DNA of 64,000 bases from NCBI GenBank assembly GCA_963765105.1, contig CAVXUW010000004.1, forward strand, positions 744,001 through 808,000, given 5' to 3'. Both the position numbers and the translations under genes were made by a program. Source of the stretch: CALMEC01 sp963765105 (GTDB taxonomy: Bacteria; Actinomycetota; Thermoleophilia; Miltoncostaeales; Miltoncostaeaceae). This document shows positions 8,358-15,733 of the stretch, one piece after another (the stretch's first letter is position 1; every line of letters starts with the position of its first letter). The notes beneath the pieces are model-generated. The model was not told the origin of the DNA, made no database searches, and saw only the letters and a list, made by a program, of their open reading frames with translations.

Positions 8358-8543
8358 CTACCAGCTCGACTTCGTCATGCCGGGAATCACGCCCGCGTGA
8401 GCTTCTTCGCGCAGGCAGATCCGGCACAGGCCGAACTTCCGGTAGTACGCGCGTGAACGACCGCAACGGTGGCAGCGCGAGTACTCCCGCGACTGATACT
8501 TCGCCGGCCGTGCCGCCTTTACACGCAAACTAGTCTTCGCCAA
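8358..8543 (-). CDS. rpsN: 30S ribosomal protein S14, type Z (zinc)
   Basis: A 61-residue zinc S14 of the 30S head. Ligands are Cys24, Cys27, Cys40 and Cys43 (CHRCGRSRAYYRKFGLCRIC), and the protein ends GVIPGMTKSSW as usual. The start is TTG at 8543 with AAGGAG 7 nt upstream overlapping the rplE TAA. The frame stays open upstream to 8636 but that part lies inside rplE. Type Z is the housekeeping form in most actinobacterial spc operons. Confidence 0.95.
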   Translation of the reverse strand: MAKTSLRVKAARPAKYQSREYSRCHRCGRSRAYYRKFGLCRICLREEAHAGVIPGMTKSSW

Positions 8544-8553
8544 ACCCTGCTCC

Positions 8554-9354
8554 TTATCGCTTCTTCGAACGGTTCCGCGAGCGCGAACGCTGCTTGCTTC
8601 GACGTCGAGCGGTCCGCTCTTCGGCGGTGTATCCATCGGCGCGGAACGGCATTCCGAGGTGACGTAAAAGTGCCCGTCCCTCGTCGTCGGTCGCCGCCGA
8701 TGTGGTGATGATCACGTCAAGCCCACGGGCCTGATCGATGCGATCGTAGTCGATCTCCGGGAAAATCGTTTGCTCCCGGATTCCGAGGGCGTAATTGCCA
8801 CGCCCGTCGAAGCTGTCGGGGTTGACCCCGCGGAAGTCGCGAATACGCGGAAGCGCGACCGACGTGAGGCGATCGTAGAACTCCCACATCCGGGCGCCGC
8901 GCAAGGTGACCTTGCAACCAATTGCCATGCCTTCGCGCAACTTGAACTGGGCGATTGACTTCCGGGCGCGCGTAATCATCGGACGTTGCCCCGCGATGAC
9001 GGCCATCTGCTCAACGGCCTCGTCGAGCGCCTTGGAGTTCTGCTTTGCCTCGCCCACACCCATGTTGAGCACAATCTTCGTGATCTTGGGGTGCTGCATC
9101 GGTGAGCGGTACGCGAACTCCTCCTGGAGCTGCGGACGCACCTGGGTCTCGTAGAGCTCACGCATCCGCGGAGGCGGGGCAGGCTCGGTCGATACCGGGG
9201 CAGCGGCGACCGGCTTGGCTGCAGCCGGCGGCGGGGTGGGCGCTTCGACCGGCTCGTCGGCGACGACCTCGGCCGTCAGCTCGTCGACAGGTGTTTCGTC
9301 CACCGCGTTGTCCGGTGCCTCGTCGATTGTGGTGTCCTCGTTCTCGTCAGCCAT
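8554..9354 (-). CDS. rplE: 50S ribosomal protein L5 with N- and C-terminal extensions
   Basis: L5 carries 5S rRNA and contacts P-site tRNA. The core runs from about residue 63 (MRELYETQVRPQLQEEF) to 240 and includes KIVLNMGVGEAKQNSKAL and RDFRGVNPDSFDGRGNYALG. Before it are about 60 acidic Ala/Pro/Glu-rich residues, and after it a Ser/Arg tail ending RRSKQRSRSRNRSKKR. At 266 residues it is about 80 longer than usual. The internal ATG at residue 64 would give a normal length but lacks supporting spacing; the ATG at 9354 overlaps rplX by one base. Confidence 0.93.
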   Translation of the reverse strand: MADENEDTTIDEAPDNAVDETPVDELTAEVVADEPVEAPTPPPAAAKPVAAAPVSTEPAPPPRMRELYETQVRPQLQEEFAYRSPMQHPKITKIVLNMGVGEAKQNSKALDEAVEQMAVIAGQRPMITRARKSIAQFKLREGMAIGCKVTLRGARMWEFYDRLTSVALPRIRDFRGVNPDSFDGRGNYALGIREQTIFPEIDYDRIDQARGLDVIITTSAATDDEGRALLRHLGMPFRADGYTAEERTARRRSKQRSRSRNRSKKR

Positions 9355-9668
9355 CAGTCAAGCTTCTCCCCACTGCGCGCAGAGACGCGTACCTTCTTCC
9401 CATCGATCTCCTGAAACCGGATGCGTGTGGGCAGTCCGTCTTTGGGATCGATGAGCGCAACGTTCGACAGGTGCATGGGCGCCGACTTCTCGATCACTCC
9501 GCCCGGCTCGGCGGGGGGCCGCGGGCGGGTGTGGCGCTTCACCACGTTGAGGCCGTCGACGATCACACGGTCCTCTTCCGGAAGAACCTCGAGCACCGTG
9601 CCCGTCTTGCCCTTGTCCTTGCCGGAGATACAGACAACCTCGTCGCCCTTCTTGATGCGGGCGGCCAC
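9354..9668 (-). CDS. rplX: 50S ribosomal protein L24
   Basis: L24 is an early 50S assembly protein near the exit tunnel. The 104-residue product has the KOW motif near residues 6-32 (KGDEVVCISGKDKGKTGTVL) and VDGLNVVKRHTRP. It shares one base with both its neighbours rplN and rplE, so all three are translationally coupled. Confidence 0.95.
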   Translation of the reverse strand: MAARIKKGDEVVCISGKDKGKTGTVLEVLPEEDRVIVDGLNVVKRHTRPRPPAEPGGVIEKSAPMHLSNVALIDPKDGLPTRIRFQEIDGKKVRVSARSGEKLD

Positions 9669-10036
9669 TAGAGCACCTCGGGAGCCAGCGAGATGATCTT
9701 CATGAAGTTCTTCTCACGCAGCTCACGTGCGACCGGCCCGAAGATGCGGGTGCCACGCGGGTTGAGCGCGTTGTCGATGATCACGGCGGCGTTCTCGTCA
9801 AACGCAATGAACGTGCCATCGTCGCGCGGGTGCGATTTGCGCGTGCGGACGATGACGGCCTTCACGACGTCGCCCTTCTTGACGGCGCCGTTCGGCGTGG
9901 CCTGCTTGACCGTGCCCACGATGACGTCGCCGACATGCGCGTAGCGGCGCTTCGATCCGCCCATTACGCGGATGCAGAGGATTTCACGTGCGCCGGTGTT
10001 GTCGGCCACACGCAGTCGGGATTCTTGCTGGATCAC
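9668..10036 (-). CDS. rplN: 50S ribosomal protein L14
   Basis: L14 contacts 16S rRNA across the subunit interface. The 122-residue product is highly typical: IQQESRLRVADNTGAREILC, VGDVIVGTVKQATPNG, RTRKSHPRDDGTFIAFDENA. The GTG start at 10036 overlaps the rpsQ TGA (GTGA). An open frame extends 20 codons upstream but lies inside rpsQ. Confidence 0.97.
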   Translation of the reverse strand: MIQQESRLRVADNTGAREILCIRVMGGSKRRYAHVGDVIVGTVKQATPNGAVKKGDVVKAVIVRTRKSHPRDDGTFIAFDENAAVIIDNALNPRGTRIFGPVARELREKNFMKIISLAPEVL

Positions 10037-10305
10037 CGGGCGCGCTCCACAACTTCGACAAGGCGCCAACGCTTCTGCGCCGAAAGGGGACGACATTCCA
10101 TGACGCGGACCGTGTCGCCAACACTGGCGACATTCTCTTCGTCATGGGCATGCAGCTTTGATGAGCGGCGCACGATCTTGCCGTACATCGGGTGCGTGCG
10201 CGCCGAGTCGATACGGACGGTGATCGTCTTGTCACGCGCATCGCTCACGACGATGCCTTGGCGGACCTTGCGGGCCGCAACCGATTCTTGAGGAGTCTTA
10301 CCCAC
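10033..10305 (-). CDS. rpsQ: 30S ribosomal protein S17
   Basis: S17 is an early 16S-binding protein with an OB fold. The 90-residue product contains RQGIVVSDARDKTITVRID, THPMYGKIVRRSSKLHAHDE and GDTVRVMECRPLSAQKRW. The GTG at 10305 is chosen because GAGGAGG lies just upstream inside rpmC; it overlaps the rpmC 3' end by 8 nt. Confidence 0.95.
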   Translation of the reverse strand: MGKTPQESVAARKVRQGIVVSDARDKTITVRIDSARTHPMYGKIVRRSSKLHAHDEENVASVGDTVRVMECRPLSAQKRWRLVEVVERAR

Positions 10306-10507
10306 GCGCCGCCTCCTCGCGTTCGCGAACAATGGTGAGGATACGAGCGACTTCGCGCCGACGCACCGAGATCTCCGACGTTTCTTCCAGCGCGCCGGAG
10401 GCATGCTGGAAGCGCAGGTTGAACAGCGCCTCGCGCGTCTCGTACAGGCGCGTTGCCAACCGTTCGTCGGTCAGCTCGCGCAACTCTTTTGTGGCTTTCG
10501 TTGGCAT
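10298..10507 (-). CDS. rpmC: 50S ribosomal protein L29
   Basis: L29 lies at the tunnel exit where SRP and trigger factor dock. The 69-residue helical hairpin has ELRELTDERLATRLYETREA and LFNLRFQHASGALEETSEIS. It starts with ATG and follows rplP by 4 nt. Confidence 0.94.
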   Translation of the reverse strand: MPTKATKELRELTDERLATRLYETREALFNLRFQHASGALEETSEISVRRREVARILTIVREREEAARG

Positions 10508-10511
10508 CGGT

Positions 10512-10925
10512 TTAGAAATCGTCCCTGGTCACGAACTTGCATTTGATGGGGAGCTTCATCGCGGCGAGACGCATGGCCTCTTTCGCGAGATCCTCCGGAA
10601 CACCGGACAGTTCAAACATCACTTTGCCGGGCTTCACAACGGCAACCCACGTCTCCGGTGAGCCCTTACCGGAACCCATACGGGTCTCGGCGGGCTTCTT
10701 CGTGACGGGTAGGTGCGGGAAGACGTTGATCCACACCTTTCCCCCACGACGGATGCGTCGGGTGATGGCGATACGTGCGGCTTCGATCTGCCGGTTGGTG
10801 ATCCACGCCGGTTCCATGGCCTTGAGCCCGTACTGGCCGAAGTTGACCTGAGTGTGCCCACGTGACAGACCCTCGCGGCGGCCGCGATGATGCTTGCGAT
10901 GCTTGACGCGCTTGGGAAGCAGCAT
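10512..10925 (-). CDS. rplP: 50S ribosomal protein L16
   Basis: L16 organises the A-site side of the peptidyl transferase region. The 137-residue product begins MLLPKRVKHRKHHRGRREG and has RIRRGGKVWINVFPHLPVTK, ETRMGSGKGSPE and VAVVKPGKVMFELSG. It shares one base with the rpsC stop region. Nothing unusual. Confidence 0.97.
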   Translation of the reverse strand: MLLPKRVKHRKHHRGRREGLSRGHTQVNFGQYGLKAMEPAWITNRQIEAARIAITRRIRRGGKVWINVFPHLPVTKKPAETRMGSGKGSPETWVAVVKPGKVMFELSGVPEDLAKEAMRLAAMKLPIKCKFVTRDDF

Positions 10926-11752
10926 TAGGAGGCGCCTCCGGAAGCAGCAGGGGGAGGTGGCGTGTTGCCACGCGGACGTCCGCCACCACCACCACCGCCG
11001 CCACGGCCCTGACCCGGGCCGCCACGGTCACGTCGCGGTCCGCCGCCACCTTCGCGGTCACGTCGCGGACGACGCGGCGGCGCCTGAGCGTCGAGGTCGA
11101 CCCGGCCGCGGGCGTCGGTGACACCCTCCGGCAGAACCTCGCCGCGGTTGATCCACACCTTCACGCCAATGCGGCCATAGGTGGTCTTGGCCTCGTGAAA
11201 TCCGTAGTCGATGTCGGCACGCAGTGTGTGCAGCGGAACGCGACCGTCCGAGTAGTGCTCGGACCGCGACATCTCGGTGCCACCCAAACGGCCACCGCAC
11301 TGGACCTTCACGCCCTGGGCGCCGGAGCGCATGGCGGAGGTGAGCGCGCGTTTCATGGCGCGACGGAAGCTGACACGGTTCTGGAGTTGCTCGGCGATCG
11401 ACTGCGCAACGAGGGCGGCGTCAAGTTCCGGCCGCTTGATCTCATTGATGTTGATCTGGATCTGCTTTTGCGTGAGGCTGTGGAGGTCCTTGCGCAGCGC
11501 GTCGACCTCAGTGCCGCTTTTGCCGATGACGATGCCGGGGCGCGCGGTGAAGATGTCGACCGTGAGCTTGGTCGCATCCTTCTTGATGTGAATGTCCGCG
11601 AGACCGGCATGAGCGAGCTTGCCGAGGATGTGGTTACGCACCGCGCGATCCTCGTCGAGCGAGGCCGCGAAGTCACGTGTGGTGAACCAGTTGCTTTTCC
11701 AACCAGAGATAACGCCAAGGCGGAAACCGCCAGGATGAACTTTTTGTCCCAC
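10925..11752 (-). CDS. rpsC: 30S ribosomal protein S3 with Gly/Arg/Pro-rich tail
   Basis: S3 lines the mRNA entry tunnel. Residues 1-215 are ordinary: MGQKVHPGGFRLGVISGWKS, a KH domain with ARPGIVIGKSGTEVDALRK, and RADIDYGFHEAKTTYGRIGV. The last 55 residues form a low-complexity tail rich in Gly, Arg and Pro (RRPRRDREGGGGPRRDRGG) ending PPPPAASGGAS, which resembles an RGG-type RNA-binding tail. Its start overlaps the rplV stop. Confidence 0.95.
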   Translation of the reverse strand: MGQKVHPGGFRLGVISGWKSNWFTTRDFAASLDEDRAVRNHILGKLAHAGLADIHIKKDATKLTVDIFTARPGIVIGKSGTEVDALRKDLHSLTQKQIQININEIKRPELDAALVAQSIAEQLQNRVSFRRAMKRALTSAMRSGAQGVKVQCGGRLGGTEMSRSEHYSDGRVPLHTLRADIDYGFHEAKTTYGRIGVKVWINRGEVLPEGVTDARGRVDLDAQAPPRRPRRDREGGGGPRRDRGGPGQGRGGGGGGGGRPRGNTPPPPAASGGAS

Positions 11753-12135
11753 TACTTGCCTCTCCTTCGGCCGCCCTCAGGCGCCGGCGTCAAGCCGATG
11801 GTGATGTGGCTGGTGCGCTTCATGATGGGAGTAGCACGGCCCTGCGCACGTGGCCGAAAACGCTTGATGGTGGGTCCGGGATCGACAGTCACATGTGAAA
11901 GAACGAGGTCGTCCGATCGCATGCCGTTGTTGTGGTCGGCGTTCGCCGCAGCCGATTCGAGCACCTTGCGCACCGGAACCGCCGCGTCGCGTGTGGCGAA
12001 TGCGAGGATGGCCCGCGCTTCGGTCACGGTCTTACCCCGAACGAGGTCGGCCACCAGGCGCGCTTTTCGTGGCGAAACGCGAACGAACTTCGCAGTCGCC
12101 CGAACCATCGTGGTGTCGTCAGCAGCCACGGCCAT
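11752..12135 (-). CDS. rplV: 50S ribosomal protein L22
   Basis: L22 lines the exit tunnel. The 127-residue product runs from MAVAADDTTMVRATAKFVRV to a basic C-terminus and has SPRKARLVADLVRGKTVTEA, ESAAANADHNNGM and the signature GRATPIMKRTSHITIGL. The ATG at 12135 fits the family. It begins just after the restored rpsS stop (12140-12138). The frame appears joined to rpsS upstream, but only because of an extra base in rpsS. Confidence 0.93.
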   Translation of the reverse strand: MAVAADDTTMVRATAKFVRVSPRKARLVADLVRGKTVTEARAILAFATRDAAVPVRKVLESAAANADHNNGMRSDDLVLSHVTVDPGPTIKRFRPRAQGRATPIMKRTSHITIGLTPAPEGGRRRGK

Positions 12136-12137
12136 GG

Positions 12138-12420
12138 TCAGCGCATCTTCGACGTACGGTCGGAGCCGACGTGGCCACGGTAGGTGCGGGTCGGGCGCGA
12201 ACTCGCCCAGCTTGTGTCCCACCATGCTCTCGCTGATGAAAACGGGAACGTGCTTGCGACCGTCGTGAACGGCAATCGTGTGACCGACCATCTCGGGGAA
12301 GATTGTGGATGAGCGCGACCACGTACGGATCATGCGCTTCTCGTTGGCCGTGTTCATGTCCTCGATACGCTTCATGAGCTTCGGGGTAACGAACGGGCCC
12401 TTCTTGACGCTACGACCCAC
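12138..12420 (-). CDS. rpsS: 30S ribosomal protein S19, one-base frameshift
   Basis: S19 is in the 30S head. The first 75 residues are ordinary: VGRSVKKGPFVTPKLMKRIE, TWSRSSTIFPEMVGHTIAVH, and GHKLGEFAP. After EFAP the frame changes. Removing one C at about 12192 on the plus strand restores TRTYRGHVGSDRTSKMR and a TGA at 12140-12138, exactly the expected end. The listed span is 283 nt, one more than 94 codons. GTG at 12420 follows GGAGGAGG. The gene overlaps rplB by 11 nt. Confidence 0.92.
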
Positions 12421-13270
12421 CTTTGCCTCCTCCGGCGTGCTTACCGCGGCGGCGTGCGCGCACAATGAGCTTCTGACTGGCTTTTTTCTTGTTCCGCGTG
12501 CGGGCGCCGTTGGTGGGCTTACCCCACGGGGTGACCGGGTGGCGACCGGAGTTGGTCTTGCCCTCACCACCACCGTGCGGGTGGTCGACCGGGTTCATGG
12601 CGGAGCCACGGACGGTGGGGCGTGTGCCCTTCCAGCGTGTGCGACCTGCCTTACCACCGCTGAGGTTCTCGTGTGTGGGGTTACCGACCTGACCGATGGT
12701 TGCGCGGCAGGCCATGTGCACCATGCGCATCTCCGTCGACGGCAGGCGCACTGTGGCGTAGTCGCCTTCCTTCGCCATCAGCTGTGCACCGACGCCGGCG
12801 GAGCGACACATCTGGCCGCCGCGACCGGGCTGAAGCTCGATGTTGTGGATGATGGTTCCCGTCGGGATGTCGCGCAGCGGGAGGCTGTTCCCCGGCTTGA
12901 TGTCGGCTCCCGAGCCGCTCATGACCGTGTCGCCCACTTTCAGCCGGAGCGGCGCCAAGATGTAGCGCTTCTCGCCGTCGGCGTAGTGAAGGAGCGCGAT
13001 GCGCGCGGAGCGGTTGGGGTCGTACTCGACAGTGGCAACCTTGGCCGGGATCCCGTCCTTGTTGCGCTTGAAGTCGATGATGCGGTACCGACGCTTGTGG
13101 CCACCGCCGATGTGGCGGGTCGTGATGCGGCCGTTGTTGTTCCGCCCACCGGTCTTGGTGATCTTCTCGAGGAGCGACTTCTCCGGGGTTGTGCTCGTGA
13201 TCTCCTCGAAATCGGAGGTCGTGACGAAGCGTCGTCCCGGTGAAGTCGGTTTGTATTTCTTGACGCCCAT
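12410..13270 (-). CDS. rplB: 50S ribosomal protein L2
   Basis: L2 is needed for subunit joining and peptidyl transfer. The 286-residue product begins GVKKYKPTSPGRRFVTTSDF and has RHIGGGHKRRYRIIDFKRNK, GRGGQMCRSAGVGAQLMAKE, and the catalytic-centre segment AMNPVDHPHGGGEGK, whose His residues are intact. Length and sequence are ordinary. It follows rplW by 13 nt. Confidence 0.97.
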   Translation of the reverse strand: MGVKKYKPTSPGRRFVTTSDFEEITSTTPEKSLLEKITKTGGRNNNGRITTRHIGGGHKRRYRIIDFKRNKDGIPAKVATVEYDPNRSARIALLHYADGEKRYILAPLRLKVGDTVMSGSGADIKPGNSLPLRDIPTGTIIHNIELQPGRGGQMCRSAGVGAQLMAKEGDYATVRLPSTEMRMVHMACRATIGQVGNPTHENLSGGKAGRTRWKGTRPTVRGSAMNPVDHPHGGGEGKTNSGRHPVTPWGKPTNGARTRNKKKASQKLIVRARRRGKHAGGGKGGS

Positions 13271-13283
13271 TTACCTAACCGTC

Positions 13284-13589
13284 CTAAACGCCTTCGAAGA
13301 GTTCGATGCGGTCGCCGGGAGCCAGCTCGACGATCGCCTTCTTGTAGCCCTGGCGCATTCCGCGAATTGCGCCGCGCCGCTTGGGCTTGGGTTGCACTTT
13401 GATGATCCGAACGTCCGTGACGGTCACGTCGAAGATGTCCTCGACGGCCTGGCGGATCTGAATCTTGTGGGCGTCCTGCAGCACCTGGAAGGTGTACTGG
13501 TTGTGCAGGGCCGCCAGCTGGAACGCCTTCTCGGAAATCACCGGGCGCACGACAACCTTGCGGATGTCGTCACGAAGACTGCCGCTCAC
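13284..13589 (-). CDS. rplW: 50S ribosomal protein L23
   Basis: L23 is the main docking site at the tunnel exit for trigger factor and SRP. The 101-residue product has VVRPVISEKAFQLAALHNQY, VEDIFDVTVTDVRIIKVQPK and a C-terminal KKAIVELAPGDRIELFEGV. Its start overlaps the rplD stop by four bases. Confidence 0.95.
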   Translation of the reverse strand: MSGSLRDDIRKVVVRPVISEKAFQLAALHNQYTFQVLQDAHKIQIRQAVEDIFDVTVTDVRIIKVQPKPKRRGAIRGMRQGYKKAIVELAPGDRIELFEGV

Positions 13590-14629
13590 GATGCGTCCTC
13601 CTCGGTCTCGGCGGGTGCATCAGCATCAGCCGTCGTGGTGTCCTCGGCGTCCGCAACGGGCTCGGCCTTTTTGGCGCGCGAGCGCTTGGGCTTTGCCTCG
13701 GCCTCGACGTCCTCGGTCTCCTCGACCACGACGTCCGTCGCCTCGTCGACCGGGGCCTCGTCATCTGCGACCTTTTTTGCCCGCGAGCGCTTCGGCTTTG
13801 CCTCGGTCTCCGCGACCTCGTCGACGGTCTCTTCGACGTCAACGTCGGCCACCTCATCGACGGGAGACTCGTCGTCCGTAGCCTTCTTGCGCGAGCGCTT
13901 GGGCTTCTCGTCCGCCGGCTTGCTGCGCGTGATCGGCTTCGGCTTCGGCGGAGGAGTGACTTTAGGACGGTCCTTGAGGCTGGGGGTGACGTCGGTGACG
14001 TCAAGCTCTGTCCCGCAGAGCCGCTCCCAGACCGCACGTTCAATCAGAAGGCTGCGCCCGGCCATGATGTCGACGACCTCAAGGTCGACGGAGGCCAGGA
14101 CATAGACGTCCTGGAGGTTGCGGAACGAGAGGCCCTCGACACCGTCAGGATCGTCGACGACCACCAAAAGCGGACGTGCGTCGAGACCTTCGGGAGCTTG
14201 GTAGAGAAAGTTCGCCGCGCGTTTGGCCGATGGGGCGTCCCACCCGGTGGGGTCCATGACCGCCATGCCACCTCGTTCGGCATGCGCACGAAGCGCGGCG
14301 CGGAACGCCTGGGCACGGACTTTGCGGTTGACTTTGCCACCGTGACTACGGGGTGTGGGGCCAAAGGTCACGCCACCGCCACGCCAGTGCGGCGCGCGAA
14401 TGGATCCCTGGCGAGCGCGACCGGTGCCCTTCTGACGCCACGGCTTGGCGCCACCACCGCGAACCTCACCACGGTTCTTGGTTGAGTGGGTACCCGCACG
14501 GCGCGCGCCGAGCTCCGCGACAACGGTCTCGTGGATGAGGTGCGGCTTGATCTCTTGCTCGGCGATACGCCCGGAGAAGGCAGCCTCGCCGGCGCGTGCA
14601 CCATCACCATTGAGAATTGGGATGCTCAT
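13586..14629 (-). CDS. rplD: 50S ribosomal protein L4 with about 140-residue repetitive charged tail
   Basis: L4 lines the exit tunnel and in E. coli also controls the S10 operon. Residues 1-205 are ordinary, with HSTKNRGEVRGGGAKPWRQK and GGGVTFGPTPRSHGGKVNRK. Residues 206-347 are an added tail of alternating basic blocks (PKRSRKK, then KPKRSRAKK twice) and acidic blocks (DDESPVDEVADVDVEETVDE and relatives), three imperfect repeats of about 35-40 residues. L4 is usually about 205 residues. ATG at 14629 is preferred to an upstream start at 14650. Confidence 0.94.
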   Translation of the reverse strand: MSIPILNGDGARAGEAAFSGRIAEQEIKPHLIHETVVAELGARRAGTHSTKNRGEVRGGGAKPWRQKGTGRARQGSIRAPHWRGGGVTFGPTPRSHGGKVNRKVRAQAFRAALRAHAERGGMAVMDPTGWDAPSAKRAANFLYQAPEGLDARPLLVVVDDPDGVEGLSFRNLQDVYVLASVDLEVVDIMAGRSLLIERAVWERLCGTELDVTDVTPSLKDRPKVTPPPKPKPITRSKPADEKPKRSRKKATDDESPVDEVADVDVEETVDEVAETEAKPKRSRAKKVADDEAPVDEATDVVVEETEDVEAEAKPKRSRAKKAEPVADAEDTTTADADAPAETEEDAS

Positions 14630-14666
14630 GCGCCGCCTCGAATACGGCACTTGGGCGGCCTATTCG
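14630..14666 (-). repeat. Copy B of the intergenic element, abutting the rplD start
   Basis: On the minus strand CGAATAGGCCGCC, AAGTGCCGT and GGCGGC lie directly before the rplD ATG and match the plus strand at 7364-7402. Two pairings interleave: CGAATA with TATTCG, and GCCGCC with GGCGGC, each 6 bp and perfect, so a pseudoknot or two alternative hairpins are possible. It would occupy the rplD ribosome-binding region. Function is unknown. Confidence 0.6.
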
Positions 14667-14726
14667 GAGCCAACGAGAATCGAACCGCAATGCGGCGACT
14701 CCTCAAACGTCCTCGGCGGCTGATAA

Positions 14727-15347
14727 TCACTCGGGCCTCACAATCACGATGCCGTTCACGCCACCAGGAACGGTGCCCTGGACCAGAAGAATGTTGCGCT
14801 CAGGATCGGCGTCAACGATCTGAAGGCCGCGCTGCGTGACGCGGTCGGAACCCATATGACCACTCATCCGAACGCCCTTCATCACGCGGGCGGGATAGGC
14901 GGCGGCGCCGATCGATCCCGGCCCACGGACGTTGTGCGAACCGTGGCTGACAGGACCGCGCTTGAAGTTGTGGCGCTTGATCGTTCCCTGATAGCCCTTA
15001 CCCTTCGAGGTACCAGTGATCCGCACGCGCTGGCCGGAGCTGAACGAACCGACCGTGACGACATCCCCAACGGCAACGCCATCCTCAAGCTCGGCCGGGT
15101 CGAACTCCACCAGGTGCTTGTGGGGTGCGGCGCCCGACTTCTGCAGGTGACCGATCTCCGGCTTGGAGAGCTTCTTCGGGTTGGTCTGCCCAAACGCGAG
15201 CTGCACCGCGGAGTAGCCGTCGGTCTCGGGGGTCTTGACCTGGGTCACCGGGCAGGGGCCCGCCTCGATTACGGTGACCGTAACCCGGCGTCCGTCCTCG
15301 GCGAAGATTTGGGTCATCCCGACCTTGCGTCCAATGATCGCGGGCAT
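14727..15347 (-). CDS. rplC: 50S ribosomal protein L3
   Basis: L3 is an early 50S assembly protein reaching the peptidyl transferase centre. The 206-residue product begins MPAIIGRKVGMTQIFAEDGR, and has the signature FKRGPVSHGSHNVRGPGSIG (containing the methylated-Gln region in relatives) and RMSGHMGSDRVTQRGLQIV. It follows rpsJ by 7 nt; a 97-nt gap with the repeat separates it from rplD. Confidence 0.96.
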   Translation of the reverse strand: MPAIIGRKVGMTQIFAEDGRRVTVTVIEAGPCPVTQVKTPETDGYSAVQLAFGQTNPKKLSKPEIGHLQKSGAAPHKHLVEFDPAELEDGVAVGDVVTVGSFSSGQRVRITGTSKGKGYQGTIKRHNFKRGPVSHGSHNVRGPGSIGAAAYPARVMKGVRMSGHMGSDRVTQRGLQIVDADPERNILLVQGTVPGGVNGIVIVRPE

Positions 15348-15354
15348 CGTCGCG

Positions 15355-15663
15355 TTACGCCTTGATCTCGATGTCGACGCCGGCGGGCAGGTCGAGCCGC
15401 ATCAGCGAATCGACGGTTCGGGGCGTGGGCGAGTAGATGTCGATGAGCCGCTTGTGGGTGCGGATCTCGAAATGCTCGCGCGAGTCCTTGTCCTTGAAGG
15501 GCCCCTTGATGACGCAGTAGACGTTCTTCTCCGTGGGGAGAGGAACGGGACCCGAGATCGTCGCGCCGGAGCGTTGCGCCGTCTCAACGATGGACGCCGC
15601 GCTCTTGTCGATGAGCTCGTGGTCATAGGCTTTAAGTCGTATGCGGATCTTGTTTTGCGTCAC
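15355..15663 (-). CDS. rpsJ: 30S ribosomal protein S10
   Basis: S10 is in the 30S head and also acts with NusB in antitermination. The 102-residue product begins VTQNKIRIRLKAYDHELIDK and has SGPVPLPTEKNVYCVIKGPF and FEIRTHKRLIDIYSPTPRTV. GTG at 15663 matches the family N-terminus, with CAGGAC upstream. A terminator-like hairpin at 15678-15716 lies immediately upstream, between tuf and this gene. Confidence 0.95.
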   Translation of the reverse strand: MTQNKIRIRLKAYDHELIDKSAASIVETAQRSGATISGPVPLPTEKNVYCVIKGPFKDKDSREHFEIRTHKRLIDIYSPTPRTVDSLMRLDLPAGVDIEIKA

Positions 15664-15677
15664 TGTCGTCCTGGGGA

Positions 15678-15716
15678 GAAAGAAAAACCCGCCGCCTCCA
15701 CTCGGAAGGCGACGGG
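15678..15716 (-). terminator. Intrinsic terminator or attenuator between tuf and rpsJ
   Basis: Read on the minus strand, CCCGTCGCCTTCC pairs with GGAGGCGGCGGG around a short GAGT loop and is followed by GTTTTTCTTTC. This is a strong rho-independent terminator 18 nt after the tuf stop and 15 nt before rpsJ. The S10 operon therefore depends on read-through or antitermination, or the hairpin acts as an attenuator. Confidence 0.75.
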
Positions 15717-15733
15717 TCGGAAACCCTACATAT

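Noticed and set aside
11752..12573. A 273-codon frame that joins S19 and L22
   Set aside because: Deleting one base at 12192 restores normal separate S19 and L22 proteins, so this is a frameshift artefact and not a new fusion.
14660..14705. A tRNA-like fragment (GGTTCGATTC-like loop) between rplC and rplD
   Set aside because: The expected T-stem bases do not pair and the D and anticodon arms are missing, so I cannot support a tRNA or a remnant.
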